NCBI RefSeq assembly: GCF_008831285.2
Contig: NC_045141.1
Coordinates: forward strand, 25,343,315 to 25,407,314
Direction of reading: 5' to 3'
Source of the DNA: Nymphaea colorata
Taxonomy: Eukaryota; Streptophyta; Magnoliopsida; Nymphaeales; Nymphaeaceae
DNA: 64,000 bases
In this document: piece after piece, positions 12,819-27,200 of the stretch
Position numbering within the stretch: position 1 is the stretch's first letter
Layout: the number at the start of each line of letters is the position of its first letter
Translations under genes and position numbers: made by a program
Notes under the pieces: model-generated
Seen by the model: the letters and a program-made list of their open reading frames with translations, nothing else
The model's database searches: none
Told to the model about the DNA's origin: nothing

Positions 12819-15800
12819 TCAAAGATCAGGCATACCCCTTCCGGTTCCAGCATCGTATGTCTTCTCCATGACAAGTTCCAAAGGTGTATCCTTGGGCCCA
12901 ACTGTACATTTCAAAAAAGAGAAAAGGAGGTTCAATACAAGAAATTGGATAAAGAATGCCATTAATCAGTGTCCCATCAAGGTCATACATCAGAATCTGC
13001 TATTTTTTCAAAAATTTGGAAATATGTAGACTGACAAGGCTATTCAACCCATGCAACTGGAATTTCTAATTTCGTGTGGCAAAAAGAGCGTGGTTGAATT
13101 GTAGAACAACAAGAAAATACTGATCATATGTAGAGATAGAAGTAAACAAAAATTCTGTCATCTGTGAACTAAAAATATTTAACATTCTGGTCGGAAAAGG
13201 AAACCATCACACATCATCACAGTGAAAAAGACAATGCAGAAGTACCAGATGATATTAAGAGTATGTTTGGAAAGAAAAATAATAATTTTCCCTTAAAATT
13301 TCAAATGAAGAAAAATTGTTTATCATTATCCAAAATATCATGCACAGAGAATTCCTCTCTAAATGAGTACCTTTAGCAGTCAAAGTCTAAGGAAGCAACA
13401 AGACATCTTTTGTATATGAAGGAGAGGCACATGTAAAGTGTAAGCATGCCAGCATCCAGACACATCAAGAATCAACAATTTATCAACAAATGAAGCTCTA
13501 AAATCTAACATCTAACACAAACACAACAATTCATAGTGATGGATACACTACCTATATTCGGTCTTGGTGTAGTCCGAACCTTTAAGATTTCAGGACGAGG
13601 TATTATCGAACCTGATGTGCCAATACCTCTAGAAATCCTTACTTTGGATCCGTCTTCTAGATATCTGATTCCAATCTTACATGGTTTACTGTACAAAAGA
13701 AATACCAAGAAGATCTATGTCACATGGTTATTCAAGTTGAAAAATCCAAGCACAAGAATGCGGCAGAGAATACTTTGTAACTGGGTCCAATATTTGAACG
13801 TTTGATACATGAAGTGGGGCTTCTACTGTAAAAATTCCACCTTCATGCCCCTGTCCTTGCTTGACGTGCTTCTTGACCTGTAACATTAAAAAAAAAATTA
13901 TGCTTTCATTATTCAGACAAAATCAATCATAAATTCCATTTTGGAGAGAATGAATGAGAGTCAGAAGAAGAAAAGCCACTTTTCTGAGTAGCAAAATCTA
14001 GATCAAAGATAGATATTGTTGTTGATGCCGAAAGAAAGTTTCATAAAAGACAAAACCATTTTGATGTCGTTTGTTCAGTAGGAATGGTGTCAATATAAAT
14101 TTTTGTTAACAAATGATCGCCACGTTTTGCCCTTCATCAGAAGGATGTTGATTTGACTGGGTTCAAGTGACATCTGCCACTAACAGTCTCAAATGTTTGT
14201 CCAGCAGGGTCCTTGCCATGAGATTTTCTTAAGTGATTTTTCTGAGAAGAATCTTGACATTGTAAAAAGAAAGGAAACAATTCAAGGAGAACAAGGAATA
14301 AGCTGTTTTACTTGCCTCTGCATCATAATAAACAAAGAAAAGTTGGGGAGAAAAGTTACAATTGACAAAAGAATCTAAACGGACACAACCAAGCTCCACT
14401 TTTCCCATATCCCAATAGAAAAATCACCATGGTGCATGTCCTCATTTCTATATATGGAAAGAATAAATCCATAACGACACTGCCATTATACCCACATGCA
14501 AGCAGACCCACGGCCACATACCAAAGCATATAAAAGATTAATAGTGATATGTGAATAAGATTAACAACATTTTTGTCATCAAACTCATATATCCACATAT
14601 GCATGACAACAACTAAAAAGTAATATTATGAAATGGCAAATGAAGACCAATCTCCATGACAGTGTTACAATCCCTCAAAGTCACTTTATTTGTCTTGCAT
14701 TGAATAGGGTCTTTTGTTCACTGAGTCATTTTTTTTTTAATTACCAACTATGTGAAGTGTAAACCAGCAAATGATTATTGACAGCCTTTCAGCTTTCGCT
14801 GCATATGTGCCATCGGAACTGGCCTTACATCATACTCAGTACCCAATTGGCATCTATGGTGGTAATTATATTTATCTAAGGATAAACTGCATCCACCCTA
14901 TAAGCGTCATGATCCGACTGTATTTTGTCATTTCACCAATTCCTTTTCAAAGTCCTAAAAGTTTTCCAACCTCCTCTTCGATATTGTTTCAGCAACTAGT
15001 ACATAGCAAATGGATAATGCTTATAGATAGAAACACTTCTGAGAGCATGTGAATACAGAAAATAATGCGCGCCTGAAAAATCAAACGATAAAATGAAGAA
15101 TATCACACAAAAAGCACCGAAAGAGTTCCCACACTCTATTCGTGCAATATTTTTCATTGCTTGTCGAATTCTATCCCGATCATGGCAGTCAAAGGGCATG
15201 TTCCAACATCGGTTTTAGATTCCTCTAACTTTAAGCATGACGCGAAGTGCCTTAGTACTAACAAACAGATTCATGTTAGTGCTCAGATACACCAACTTGT
15301 CTAGAAAGGGTGGGGGTGGGGGTTGCTTTGTTTTGAAACTGTAACCAACCATCCGACCGTGAATAATTTTTTCCGATTTCCTTGACGAGTAGGGTACGTA
15401 GTAAACATCAAAACACCAGCCAACAAAAGGATAATCATCAGTATTCACCCAGGATCGTTGCAGAATTATAATGGATAGAAGAACAAACAATCTGAATGAG
15501 GTCAACAAATGTCAAAAGAAAGGGAAAGCAGTAAACACCATCTTCTTAGAGCTCAATAACAAAATGAGAAAGGATTGATTATGTCACAATTTCCCACTAC
15601 GGGAGGATGGTAGGGAAAACTCACCAGATTCAGGCCTTCCACTATCACCCTATTCTGTGACCGAACCACCCGCTTGATGACTCCTGTCCTGCCTTTATCT
15701 TTGCCTCGGATTACCATCACCTACACATGGATCAATTTCGACCTCGATATCAAAGTAATAGAGAGAGTGAGAGAGAGAGAGAGAGTTGTTGCTCACATTA

Positions 15801-15856
15801 TCTCCCCTGAGGATTTTCCAGTTCTGTATAAGCTTTTGGGCTGCCTTCCAACCCAT
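12819..15856 (-). CDS. Bacterial-type ribosomal protein L24, organellar (KOW domain)
   Basis: This gene encodes a uL24 protein of the organellar large ribosomal subunit, an rRNA-binding assembly initiator. Five minus-strand exons join in frame: 15797–15856, 15625–15720, 13774–13877, 13552–13688 and 12819–12901, giving 159 residues. The KOW motif [18 protein letters not shown] spans about residues 21–38. The conserved central block includes [16 protein letters not shown] and [15 protein letters not shown], followed by [16 protein letters not shown]. The C-terminus ends GTGRGMPDL. All introns are GT–AG with matching phases (0, 0, 2, 1). The start [15 protein letters not shown] is the only ATG before the KOW motif in exon 1. 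The basic amphipathic N-terminus fits mitochondrial targeting. The length matches the plant single-copy mitochondrial-type L24 rather than the longer plastid one, but the compartment is an inference. Confidence 0.93.
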
Positions 15857-16832
15857 CCTGTCTCTTTCTCCCTCTTTCCGCTGCTGCCGCTCCCTGCTCC
15901 TTCACCCTCGCTCTCGTTCGGTCACAACGCCCCTGCCGCCCCCGCTGTCTTCAGTTTCTTAAATGGGTCGGTTCTCTGATGCACCTGGATCAGATCTTTC
16001 GTGGATCTATCTCATCATGGTCCCCATTTTCCACTGGATCCGGATTAACGTGATCTTCCTTTCGTTATTTGGATCCCAAGCTAAGACCCGATTTTGAAAT
16101 GGAACCCAAACCGAAACTGGTCATCTACCGCATGTTAATGGTACATAGATCTTTGTTTTGGATACAATCAAAAACCACTTTTTAGGTGAGCACTTAACAT
16201 ATACACCAAACTCAGAAAAGATTTGGCTCAAAGAAAATATTCTTCAACCTAATGGCTTTGGCAATTATACTACAAATGAGCAACAACTTATTACATGGAA
16301 TTCCCATATAAATTGGTTCATAGACGGAGAACGACATTTCACGGTGTAGGCACCGCCAGGCAATTAGCGAACATACGCCCACAAAACCACGATTTTTTGG
16401 CCAAACCAATGGCAATATCAATCTCCTATAAACTACCAGACAACACCACACATAGCTCTAACGACAATTAAGTCAAAAGAAAAACGAAACAACCCTGCCC
16501 ATTGTCTGAAAATGAAAGTGAAATTACAAAATACAAACTTGAATCTGGTGGACATAAAATAATGATTCACCACCAATATTAGTGAATTCATTTGATCCAA
16601 TATCAAGTATCAAGTGTTCACAAAATAATTCCCGACAGGGAGAGCATACAAAAGAAAGATGAATTGGTGCGAAAGCAAGAAGTTGGTATCGTTATTTAAT
16701 AATGGATTGTACATCGAATATTCAATTTGAGAAATCTTGTAGAACCTGGGTAGTATCTTATGGAAGTGTCAAGGAGTTGTTCCGAAGCGAGCCGGGCAAG
16801 GCTTAAAGTGAAGGCGTTGCAAGTTCAGGAAT

Positions 16833-17039
16833 CCGTCAGGGACGGATTGCCTGAGCGGCAGATTCTGCAATAACGACAAAACCTCCATTAACATTTCCGC
16901 GTTAACTCAACTGCCCATTGCCTCAACCTGACCTTACCGTGTGGATCAAAGTGACGCATATATCCCTCTGCGTAGATATGGCAGAAAATGGGGCTATCGA
17001 AAACAAGTTCTCCAGAACGTACAGGATTTCTTGAACCAG
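16833..17039 (-). other. Orphan exon pair of unknown function (candidate small gene or leader exons)
   Basis: On the minus strand a strong acceptor (CCCCTTTCAG) precedes a 102-bp stretch, 17039–16938, that ends at a good donor (GTAAGG). A second acceptor (TTGCAG) opens another stretch at 16864. Because 102 is a multiple of three, the two can be joined in two open frames. One frame contains the peptide CHIYAEGYMRHFDPH and stops soon after the junction. The other contains LVQEILYVLENL and runs on through PLRQSVPDGFLNLQ to a stop near 16770. A possible first exon with an ATG lies near 17225–17130. I do not recognise either peptide. These could be a short gene, upstream leader exons of L24, or chance. 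Confidence 0.25.
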
Positions 17040-17536
17040 CTGAAAGGGGAAAATTTTAGCACGCTGACGAGAGCAGTGACAAAAATTTACTGGTATTTTT
17101 AAACCTATCGGTCCATACGGAGAGCGATGCCTATAATCGAACCTTGATTACAACAACTGAGTCATGGTGGATCCTCACTACGCCGAATCCGTTAAGTACG
17201 AAGGCAAGTGAGTTTTTCAGATGCTTCATGAAAACCAAAACTGTTATTGCCCATCCGCTAGTCGCAGTCCCCTCACTCAGAGCGAGAGAGAGAGACTCAC
17301 ATCGGTGGAGTTCGGTGGATGCAGACGGGTGCAGGACCGGAGGCCAGTCGGCTACGGCGAGGGAGATTGTGAGGGACTGAAGGCAAGCTCCCTCTCTCTT
17401 TCTCTCCGGTGGGGTACTGGCGTGGCTTAGACTTGTGCCGAATTTTGGTGGTCAGTATGGGCAGCTTGCCCAAGCAAGCCCGAAGTTTGGAAGGAACCCA
17501 ATTTTCTCTTCTACCTTCCGATGTCTTGTAAAGTAG

Positions 17537-17604
17537 TCCACCAACACGTGGAAACAAAAGTGGCGCAACATCCACCAACACGTGGAAACAAAAGTGGCGC
17601 AACA
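17537..17604 (+). repeat. Two perfect 34-bp tandem repeats, each with a G-box
   Basis: The unit starting TCCACCAACACGTGGAAACA occurs twice in a row (17537–17570 and 17571–17604) without mismatch. Each copy carries CACGTG, the core bound by plant bZIP and bHLH factors. It lies about 330 bp beyond the ATRX stop and upstream of the orphan exons, so a regulatory role is possible but unproven. Confidence 0.8.
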
Positions 17605-17933
17605 TCTACTCTCGGAATGTCCGTGTGGTCTGTGCTTTCGATAATGTTCATGTGAGACCAGGACACAGCCACATCTACTCTGAGAAACTTTTTTTATTTT
17701 CGAGCTGTCAACAAATCTCTCACCATGTGAATGTTCAATACAGATTCATAGGCGACGCCTGACCTATACATATGTACACCACCAGCCAATCAAAGACCAT
17801 CAGGCCTCACCTCCTCAAAAATGTTTAAAAAATTGACTCATTACATGTGCTTTTACACAATTAACAGTTACGTAAGCTATACATAAATTAAAAAACAGCG
17901 ACCGAAGGTAAGAATGGGAGAAAGCAGGGTAAA

Positions 17934-20900
17934 CTATCTGCTACGCCCATCTCGGTTAAGACCCTCCCAGCTTATCTCCATGGCACATTCCATGCAGACG
18001 GTGCTACACCCTGCTTGGATTCCCTTGCCCCTGAGAGTTAGGAGATGGGCAAGATTGGTACATCTGCGTAGGGAAGATCGGACTCTCGAGCCACTCTTGA
18101 CAGGAGGAATGGCATTTATTGGAGCAGAATTACTGGGTTTATGATCTGGTGCTGGTGCATTTGCTTCATCCAGCGAGATGCGATGCACTTCCTCCCACTC
18201 CACAGTCTTGCGGAATGCCTCCCAAGCAAGATCCTGCTCTTCCTTCGACAGCTTCTCTTCTTCGTTCTCTTGCAAAAGTGTCTCATGTTCGTGATAACTT
18301 ACAATCCATCTGAATACATCACCGTTGAACATAATTTTAGTCTTCCAAGGAGTAACACAAAGACAGCCATGTATTCACCATATATAGAACTCATTAGAGA
18401 TGCTTGACAGTTCTTTAGAAATTAGCACTAGATTGAAATAATTTATTCTCAGATAGGATATATGCAAAATGAAAATTATTTAGAAACTCGGAGAAAATTA
18501 CCTTGGATGATGTCGGTTAAGCAAGTTTTCCATCACCTTGTCAGGCAAACAAGTACCACTAGGAAGAGGCAAAGGGTTCAACTTCAGGCCAACTTCAATT
18601 TTTTCCTTCTTTCGATCAGTGTCTTCCATTTCACTCTTTTTTTGATCAGACACACTTGAGCCTTCTTTGGCTAGTTCTGGCATCATTTCAAGGATTTCCT
18701 CATCCCCAAACTCAAAGAGATGGAGGACTTCTTCTTTTGACATTGTTCGGTGTATCTGTTGCCTATCTACTACCCTGGCAGCAAGACCTTCCTTTGTAAC
18801 CTGCTCATGGCATCAGATCATCAGTTGGTAACCAACCACACTAAAACAAGAAAATTCTGGCTGTACCTGTCGCTTGTATATTTTGTCCTCCATGGTCCCA
18901 TGTGCCACCAATCTGTATGCATAAACAGGCTTCGTCTGCCCATATCTGCAAGGTAGAATACCAGTCATTTTGAGAACAATAAAAGAAACGGCAATTACAA
19001 GTTTACAACAGTGAACACTAAAAAATTTTAGGTACCTCCAAACCCTGTAGATTGCTTGAAGGTCATGAGTGGGATTCCACGAGCCATCAACAACAATCAC
19101 TCGGTTAGCAGCGTGAAGGTTAATTCCTAGAGACCCAGCCCTTGTAGATATTAATGCACATTTTACTCTATCATTTGCAGGGCTGTTGAACTTCTCAACA
19201 AGCCTTTGTCTTTCTGAACCTTCTGTGCTTCCATCTAACCTAATCATCAAAAGAAATATCCATTTTTACAAGGTATCAGTTCTGAATCAAGCCTAAGCTT
19301 CAAGCGCAACACGTTTTACATTTATCAACTAATTCATCCTACTTCAACATGCTACCTCTGGGGATTTTTTTAGCAAGGGATGCTCCAGGGTTTTACAAAA
19401 AAGAGCACTAAGAGACAAAATTTCCTTCCCACCCGCTGACTACGACTACCGAGTTAAAAACATTCATGGCAACTTACCAAGAGGAATAGTCGTTCTTTAT
19501 TGTACAAGAAGGGAAGTCCACAAGTTGACCCTTGTATTAGTCGGCTATAAAACATAACTAATTTTCACGGGCACAACCAATATATCAGATGCTTGCTGTA
19601 CAAATAGCTAATTTTCATGGGTGCACCCAATATATCAGATTATCGCTGTACAAATAAAATGTTAAATTGCATTTGCGGTGGACAACATTATGACATCCCA
19701 GCACACACAATAGAATAGAAGGTCGTGTAGAAATAATATGTTAACTTGCATTTGGTGGTATACAACATTATGAAAACTTGCCCATAAAAGCACACATGTA
19801 TGGAAACCTATACATGGAATGTGAAAGCACCTACCAATACAGTGACTAACCATACAACGATGGGCAAGAGGAAGGAAATACAATCCTACATACTGATTTC
19901 TCTATAATTTTTTCATTTTGGTATTAACACACTAAGCCAAACATTGGTTTCACAGAGATGAAAAGGGTAAAAAGAGGAACAAGGGCTTTTTTCTGATATT
20001 CAATCAGTATTTAATGTTTGAGTGAGTTTCTAACAGGAAGAAAAGAAAGGAACAGCATCAAGGATAGGATCCCAACCTAGAGAGAGAAAGAGAGAGAGAG
20101 AGATTTGTAGACACAATGAATGGAGCCTTGGTCTGGAATCCGTTGACAATTTCTAAATTCAGAGAACCTCTGAAATTTAAAGAAAAAAGGGCCATCTACA
20201 GAAAGCAAGGTATTCTTTCCTAGAAAGTAAGAGTTAAAAAGGACATTGCAGATGAGCAAATCATTTCTAAATGCGGTTGTGAGAAACTTCAAATGCATGT
20301 ATGTCCAATTAAGGAATCACATGCAAAATTGTCTCTCTCACAAAAAGCTAGGATACTCCGAAACTTGGAGTAGAACTCTTAATCAAGTCCAAGGTTGGAG
20401 CAGAATCTCTATCAAGTCCAAGGTTATTTTCTGTTATGTGATAATCTGGAGATATGTGAGATGAGGTAATGACGCATAAATGGAGCTTACCAATCCATTT
20501 CTTGGGCACACTCGTATAGAATTTAAGCAGCCATTACCTATTACTATTCTTGGATCTTTACAGCAATCCTGAAATTGATCTTCACATTGTCCAACTATGA
20601 CTGTAAGTATATGATTAGCAACCATCTTTCTTCATCGCTATTTGTTTTTGAAGCCTATTGTTTTGAAAGAGTATTCAACGCACTGTATCAGGAAGAACTT
20701 TGAACTTTGAACACATGGCACTATACAGCATCGGAATTCAAGGCAAACAACAATAACAAAAGGCACTCTTAATAATGTGTATACCAAAGTGTGAGTGAGT
20801 GTGTGTGTGTGTGTGTGTGTATGCTTTGCATAGAAATAAACAAGAAAATGGAAAACATGCACAACATAATAAATTTACCAGCCCTTAACAGCAGTTCAAA

Positions 20901-21197
20901 TAAAAAACAATATGCAGTTGCAACCTAAATCACACAGGTGCGCCAAAAAATGGTTGTGCACTTGAGTTGACTTGGGTGTGGATGCAGCCTACCAAGGCAT
21001 CCGACTCGGTCAAACCAAGTCGGGAGCTGCTAACTACAACTGTGCTTTTTCTCTCGTTTTTTTTTTGCATTTTGTTCTTCACCTATCCTTTCCCTCTTTT
21101 CTCTCTCTCTCCTCCCCCTATTTTATTAAATAAAACTTTCAATTTTGTAGTTAAAAAAATTGAAAACATAGACAAAATAAAATTACTTCTGTAACAG

Positions 21198-21295
<98 letters not shown>

Positions 21296-24200
21296 CGCAC
21301 CCACACCCTGCACCCAGCACCCAAATAACATAGGAACTTGCAACATATGCCCATAATCTACTTAAAAAATGTTCAAATAAAAATATTAAATATTTGAAGG
21401 TGATAATACCTGTACCAATCTTTTCCTTGCTTCCAAAATTTACCCTGTCTTTCACGCCGTGGTAACTTTGCAAGGAATAACTCCACAAGATCTAGAGTTA
21501 ACAAACTCTGACTAAAGACAAGGGTCTTATCACCAGCCTCAGAACTCATTGATAGAAGATCTATAAGCAAGACCATTTTACCACTATAATCTGCCTCTCT
21601 GCAAATTTTGTCTTCAAGAACATCTAACCACCAATCGCTATCCTGTGAAATGCCATGGCATGATGGGGTTAAACGATAAAATATAACTAACTTTTTCAAG
21701 AATTTTGAGGGAGAAGATAACACGATATATTGTAGAGAGAAATACTGTTCCAAAATAGAAATAGAAGCCTACTGCACAAGTGAAAAAAAAACATCAATCA
21801 CTTGAAAGAAAGACCTCATGCATGTGAGACATGAGTCCCAACAAAACAACTGATTTCATTGTACTAATTGAACTAGAAAGAGATATATATAAAGCTGATG
21901 GGAGGGCCAGGAATTGACACTATACCTCGTCAAAGAATCCAGTATCAGTCTTCCTGTTTGGAAACTCAGACTTCAGCTTTGGCTTTTCTGAAAATAACAT
22001 GTACAAGATTATACGTCACAAATGACACCATGAAGATCAGGCAAGAAAGATAATAGACATGTAAATAATGGTTTTAAAGAGAATCCAAGAAAGATAAACC
22101 ATTTCCATCCTTTTCATTTCTCAGGTGGGGAATCATTTATCTTACCAATCAGACTAAGAAGCCAGAGGAAAGTTAAGTGCTTTAACTCAATTTTATCTTC
22201 TTTTTTTGCGAGTCACATCATACTAAGTAATAGCTGTGAATGTTTTTAAAACCAGATCCACACATTTGCACATAACTGAGCTTGCCAAGCCCTGTTCAGA
22301 TACTAAGCTTGCATACATATGAAAGAATCTGTTCTCACCAAATTTATTAAGTAATCATTCACCAATCACGTCAACAATTTCTCTGTCATGATAAGATCAT
22401 AAGATAGCAAAGCATTCTAATTATGCCAACACCAATCATGCCAAAGGCTCGCTGTGGCTGAAGCACCTAGCCTAGCATGGTCAAGGCCATGCAGCTATAG
22501 TTAACTCAATGTCATGTTTGGAACTGTAAGGAATTGAACCTGGTCAAACTTGACTTAGATCGACTTTGCCCGAAACCTTTACGCTCCAGATCTTGACTCG
22601 CAGATTTGATATAATTCATTTTTGTTGCCTTCTACTAAGTGGCAAATAGCCAACTACTAACTAATTAATGTGTACAAATGATCCCCATTTCATAATGACT
22701 GAAATCACATATTAGCCACTTACAAATCCTCTAAAATTGCCTTGCTACACTTTGCTCCAATATCTACATGACATGGAAACATGTCAGGCATCTAACGGCC
22801 TAGGCTTCACATTCAGTTATAAAGAAAATAACCTAAATTAAAAGTCATTGCTGCATTCTTGAAAAGACTCTAGGTATAAGAAATGGTCGGTTTGTTCACA
22901 CCCAAGAGCTAAACATGTGCTTTTAAATGTTCCACGTTTGGATAGACGATATTCTACTCAAATGCTCTAGTCTCAGGAAAACACACAGTTTACAGTAAAT
23001 ATTTATAAGAAACCTCCTAACAGATTCCAGTCTTGCAAGCTTGAAGTCAACTGTATTTCCTGTCGAACACTTCTTTCTTTTGAAGATATATAATTTTTAT
23101 CCTAAAAGGCTGAAATTAATCTCCTATTCCCTAAGCAATCACTTGAATTTTCCAATCTCCATAAATTCGGGGATACATGTTAAGCAGTTATTTTTCTTGA
23201 ATGACCTGGTGCGCAAGTCCAAAAAGAAATATTAAAATGATATCCCAAACTATTGTCCATTTTGAGTTTTGAAGTTCTAGCTGCTAACACGAGTGAAAAA
23301 TTCTACAGAAAGGAAAGAGTGATTACCTGCACTTTCATTTTTTATAGCTTTTTACTGGATTCATGCTTTGCATTTTAAAACCATCAAAAGAACATTACTG
23401 CAAGAACCAAAAAACGTAAAACCACATCACAATGTTACTTCACCACCAAATGCCTGTGGTTATGTGGTATTGTCGGTGAAGCATTAAGCCTCTGAAAGCA
23501 TTAAGCCTCTGAAAAGCAAGGGGTTCTGATATTGAATGAAATTTCTTCAGAAGAATAGAAGAAATTTGCAATATTAAAAAATAACATGTAGATACTGCAG
23601 GGACAAATTACGCCATGAAATTTAGGGATATGAAGAGTGGATATTTCCTCTGACCTCATTTATTGACTTTATCAACTATTTTTGCTTCCATAAAACTTCC
23701 GAAGTTTAACAGACATTTCCAAGTTTTTAACTTTGTTTCCTGTCAGATTCACTTGAGGAAATTTATGTCATTGCCTTTGATGCAAACATGCTAGTATGAC
23801 CCCCCAAAAAATCCAATGACGAGAGTTAACATCATCATCAACAAGTTTCGATATGAGCATTGCACTGGATTCTCATCACGTGCAGATAAGAATTAGAATG
23901 GTCACAGTGAAACTACAAAATGTATAAATATCAGATCATTGCAACAACACAATATATCTTATGAACAAAAATAGTTTAAAGAATGAATCCAGAATCAACA
24001 TTAGGAAAATAAAGCATCTTCTGAGTCCTAAAAAGTTTAAAGCATGAATCCAGAATCAACCTTATGAAAACAAAGCATCTTCTGAGTCCTAAAAAGGTTG
24101 CATCAGATGAATAAAGAACACATTTAAAAGATTTCAATCCATGATACCTCCTGCAATATCACGGTCTAAGTTGTCATCACTAGAACTGCCATCCACCAGA

Positions 24201-27200
24201 AAATTCTCAACTGCTTCTTCACGTCTTTGGTTTTCTTTGTACTCCTTGGTCATTTGCAGTAGTCCCGGATGATTCCATATCTGTCAAAAGGCTAATCTCA
24301 TAACAAGTGCGGCTAATCTCATAACAAGTACCATAGGATTTTAAGGAAAATTATTTGGGGAATTATTTTGAGAAAGTAACGACAAATACAGAAATGAAAT
24401 AAATTAAATTACTGAAAATAAATATAAATAGACAAAAGAAGAAAGTTAATTAATATTGTAGCAGAATCCTGCAACCCAGTATAAAAGCACACACCTGAGC
24501 TAAGGCCTGATATCCAGCAAAGAAGCAGCTCCTTCTATTTGCTTTTTCATTAGAAGCTCTGCCATTCGTGAAACCATGGACATCCAAAAATTTTTTATAC
24601 AGCTTTCTCTGCAATGGAGAAAGCTTGACAGATATTACATAGACGGTTTTAGGAGGCAATTCCTTCTTCACCACTGATGAATCCATTCTGTGGACAAATC
24701 CTTTTAATTGTTCATAGAGGATGTGTGACCTTTGATTCATGATCTTTACATCTTCTAGTGTAGAATTTGTATGTTGTCCATTCTCTATAGGGTTCTGAAA
24801 CCTGCAAAAGATGCACAAAGTCAATAACCAACTTGTTCCCAAAGAAAAAAACAAAACCTTCAACAAAACTTGAAGACCATGAAAATTTCAAATTCCTACC
24901 TGTTTCTAAACTCATGGCTGCTTCCAAGGAATCCTTCCCTCACAAAGTCAACCATCTATTTCATGTTAAAGTGTCATAACCAAGCAGGCCGTCAACAAAA
25001 AAATAAATAAAGAAATAAATAAAAAATAAGAGTGTTTGAAGCACATTAATGCAGAAGCCTTACACAATAATACTCCATCAAATTGTTTTGCAATGGTGAA
25101 CCAGTTAAAGCAATTCTTCTCTGGCATTTCACCTGCCTTAAGGCGTGAGTGATGTCAGCCCTTGTATTTTTAATCATGTGAGCCTCATCGCAGACCAGGA
25201 CATCAGGCCCATTCTGATGAATGCATTTACATCCAAAAAAGTGCCCATTAACACAATATTCTACAAACTACATTCAAATAAAGTAGTTGTAAAAAAAAAA
25301 TAATTTACCATAAACGCATCAACCATGTTGTCACACTAAAAGCATAAGCAGACATTGCGGAATTGTGAAATCTAAAACAATAGACCATACGTCCAACTGA
25401 CTGCAGCATACAAAATGTAAATATGAATAAATAAATAAATAATGCTAATCTTGGGAATTTCTTGGGGAAGGTTTTCTAGTAAGCTTTTAGAAAATTTGCT
25501 TTTTTTTGGCCACCTCAAGAACATGTCATAACTTTAAAAAAGTATAAAAAAATATGGACCATGATAGAAAAATACAAATATATGAGTTGTCTACCATTTT
25601 TCTTAGCAAGACATTGACAAACATCCATTAAAGTTTGTTTAAGTGTTAAAAGAAACAAAAAAAGAAAAAGAAGAAAATATCATGATATTATCACATCAAC
25701 TACAAGATTTTCATTTTCTGGTGATATATATACTACATATTTTAAAGGACAAAATAACATGATATTACCACAACAGCACGATGTTTATTTTCTGGTGATA
25801 TATAGATATATATACATATACATATATATGTATGTGTATATATATATCTATATATATATCACCAGAAAAGGAATATAGTGCCGTTGTTGTGATAAGATCA
25901 TGATATTTCCTTGTTTCAAGAAAAAGATATATCATTTATATATTACCAAAAAAAAAACATTGTATTGCTGTTGTGATAAGATCATGATATTTTCTCCTTA
26001 GAAAAAAGACATATAAATGCATTTTTTTTTTGGTCTTTTGTTTCAATATCTGAATAACCAAATGATATATATGCAACAAGTTTGACCACAACATGAGCAC
26101 ATGGAGGGCTCTTCAATATCTAAAAGAAGTATATCTTTAAGGGAGGTAGTTGTGTGCATGTGTGTGAAGTATGCAAGGCAATCTGCATAAGCTAGCGTCA
26201 CTCAATTTCAAAGAAATCCTTCATTTCTTAAACTGATCCTTTGTTAACCGTGTGCACGGACTAACCTAACTCCCAATACTTAATGAAAAATATAAACCTT
26301 CTGAAAGTCAAAATGTCAAAGACATACTGGTGCAAGTTCATGATATCTGCATAACCCAAGATACACAAAATCTGAAGCATTTTTAGAATGCAAAAGCAGA
26401 CTTTTGTTAGACTTTCAAAGTAATCAATCATCAGTAAAGAAAATGTAAAAGAAATATTGAAAAATAACAAAATAAAAACAAAAACAGAAAATTAGATATT
26501 CAGTTGCAAATATTCAGACCCTGGAATATAGGACCTTGCTTTTCTCTTTCCCTAGCCAGCAGAATCAACTAAAATTCATAGGACTTGAGATGTTTCCCTT
26601 ACTAAAGGAAAGATAGAGAGAGAGAGAGAGAGAGAAGAAAATAACTTTAGACAGCTAAAACTGAGAAAATAAAGAATTAATTTTTAAACCCATGAAACTC
26701 ACCTGTAAGGCTTCACAGATCTCTCCAGCAATATTTTTGTCTTTGACAAATTTCCCAAGTGATAAGTTTCGAAAAGCTGCATAGCCAATTAGCAGAACAC
26801 CACCTTTACGTCTCCACTTTGCAAGCAACTTTGCTCGCTGCCAATTTTCCCTATAGAAATGCATGTTAACAGTAAGTTTAAATGTCTTATTTGCCGTGAA
26901 TAACAGACACATAACAGAGAGGCATTTGAGCTCTAAAAAACAACACATATGTAAATACCAGGAAAACAAAAACACACTAGTAGTCATTTGGGAGCTAAAT
27001 AGTCTAAGAAACACACATCAAATGAGAAGATTAGGATATAACAATAAATGAATATCAAAAATATAGGAAAATAGTAGGAAAAGTACAGACATCTAGAAAT
27101 GGTGTACAGAAAAATGTCAAAGCAGTTGTTTGCTTCTCCAAGTATCAAACCTGGGAACGCGATGAGTTACATGTTTGTGCACCCACCAAGATTTCCAGGA

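Larger units (their letters stand above)
15857..17933. other. Intergenic region between L24 and the ATRX gene
   Basis: This region contains the L24 promoter and leader. A C/T-rich stretch at about 15860–15940 directly precedes the start codon on the minus strand, and a (GA)n run at 15764–15785 lies in L24 intron 1. Further on are a pair of splice-flanked orphan exons (listed separately), a G-box-bearing 34-bp tandem repeat (listed separately) and A/T-rich sequence downstream of the ATRX stop. Nothing else is recognised. Confidence 0.5.

Noticed and set aside
21083-21488. Frames with long Tyr-Ile repeats
   Set aside because: This is translation of the (AT)n microsatellite next to a genuine ATRX exon. 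Only the 21410–21642 part is coding.
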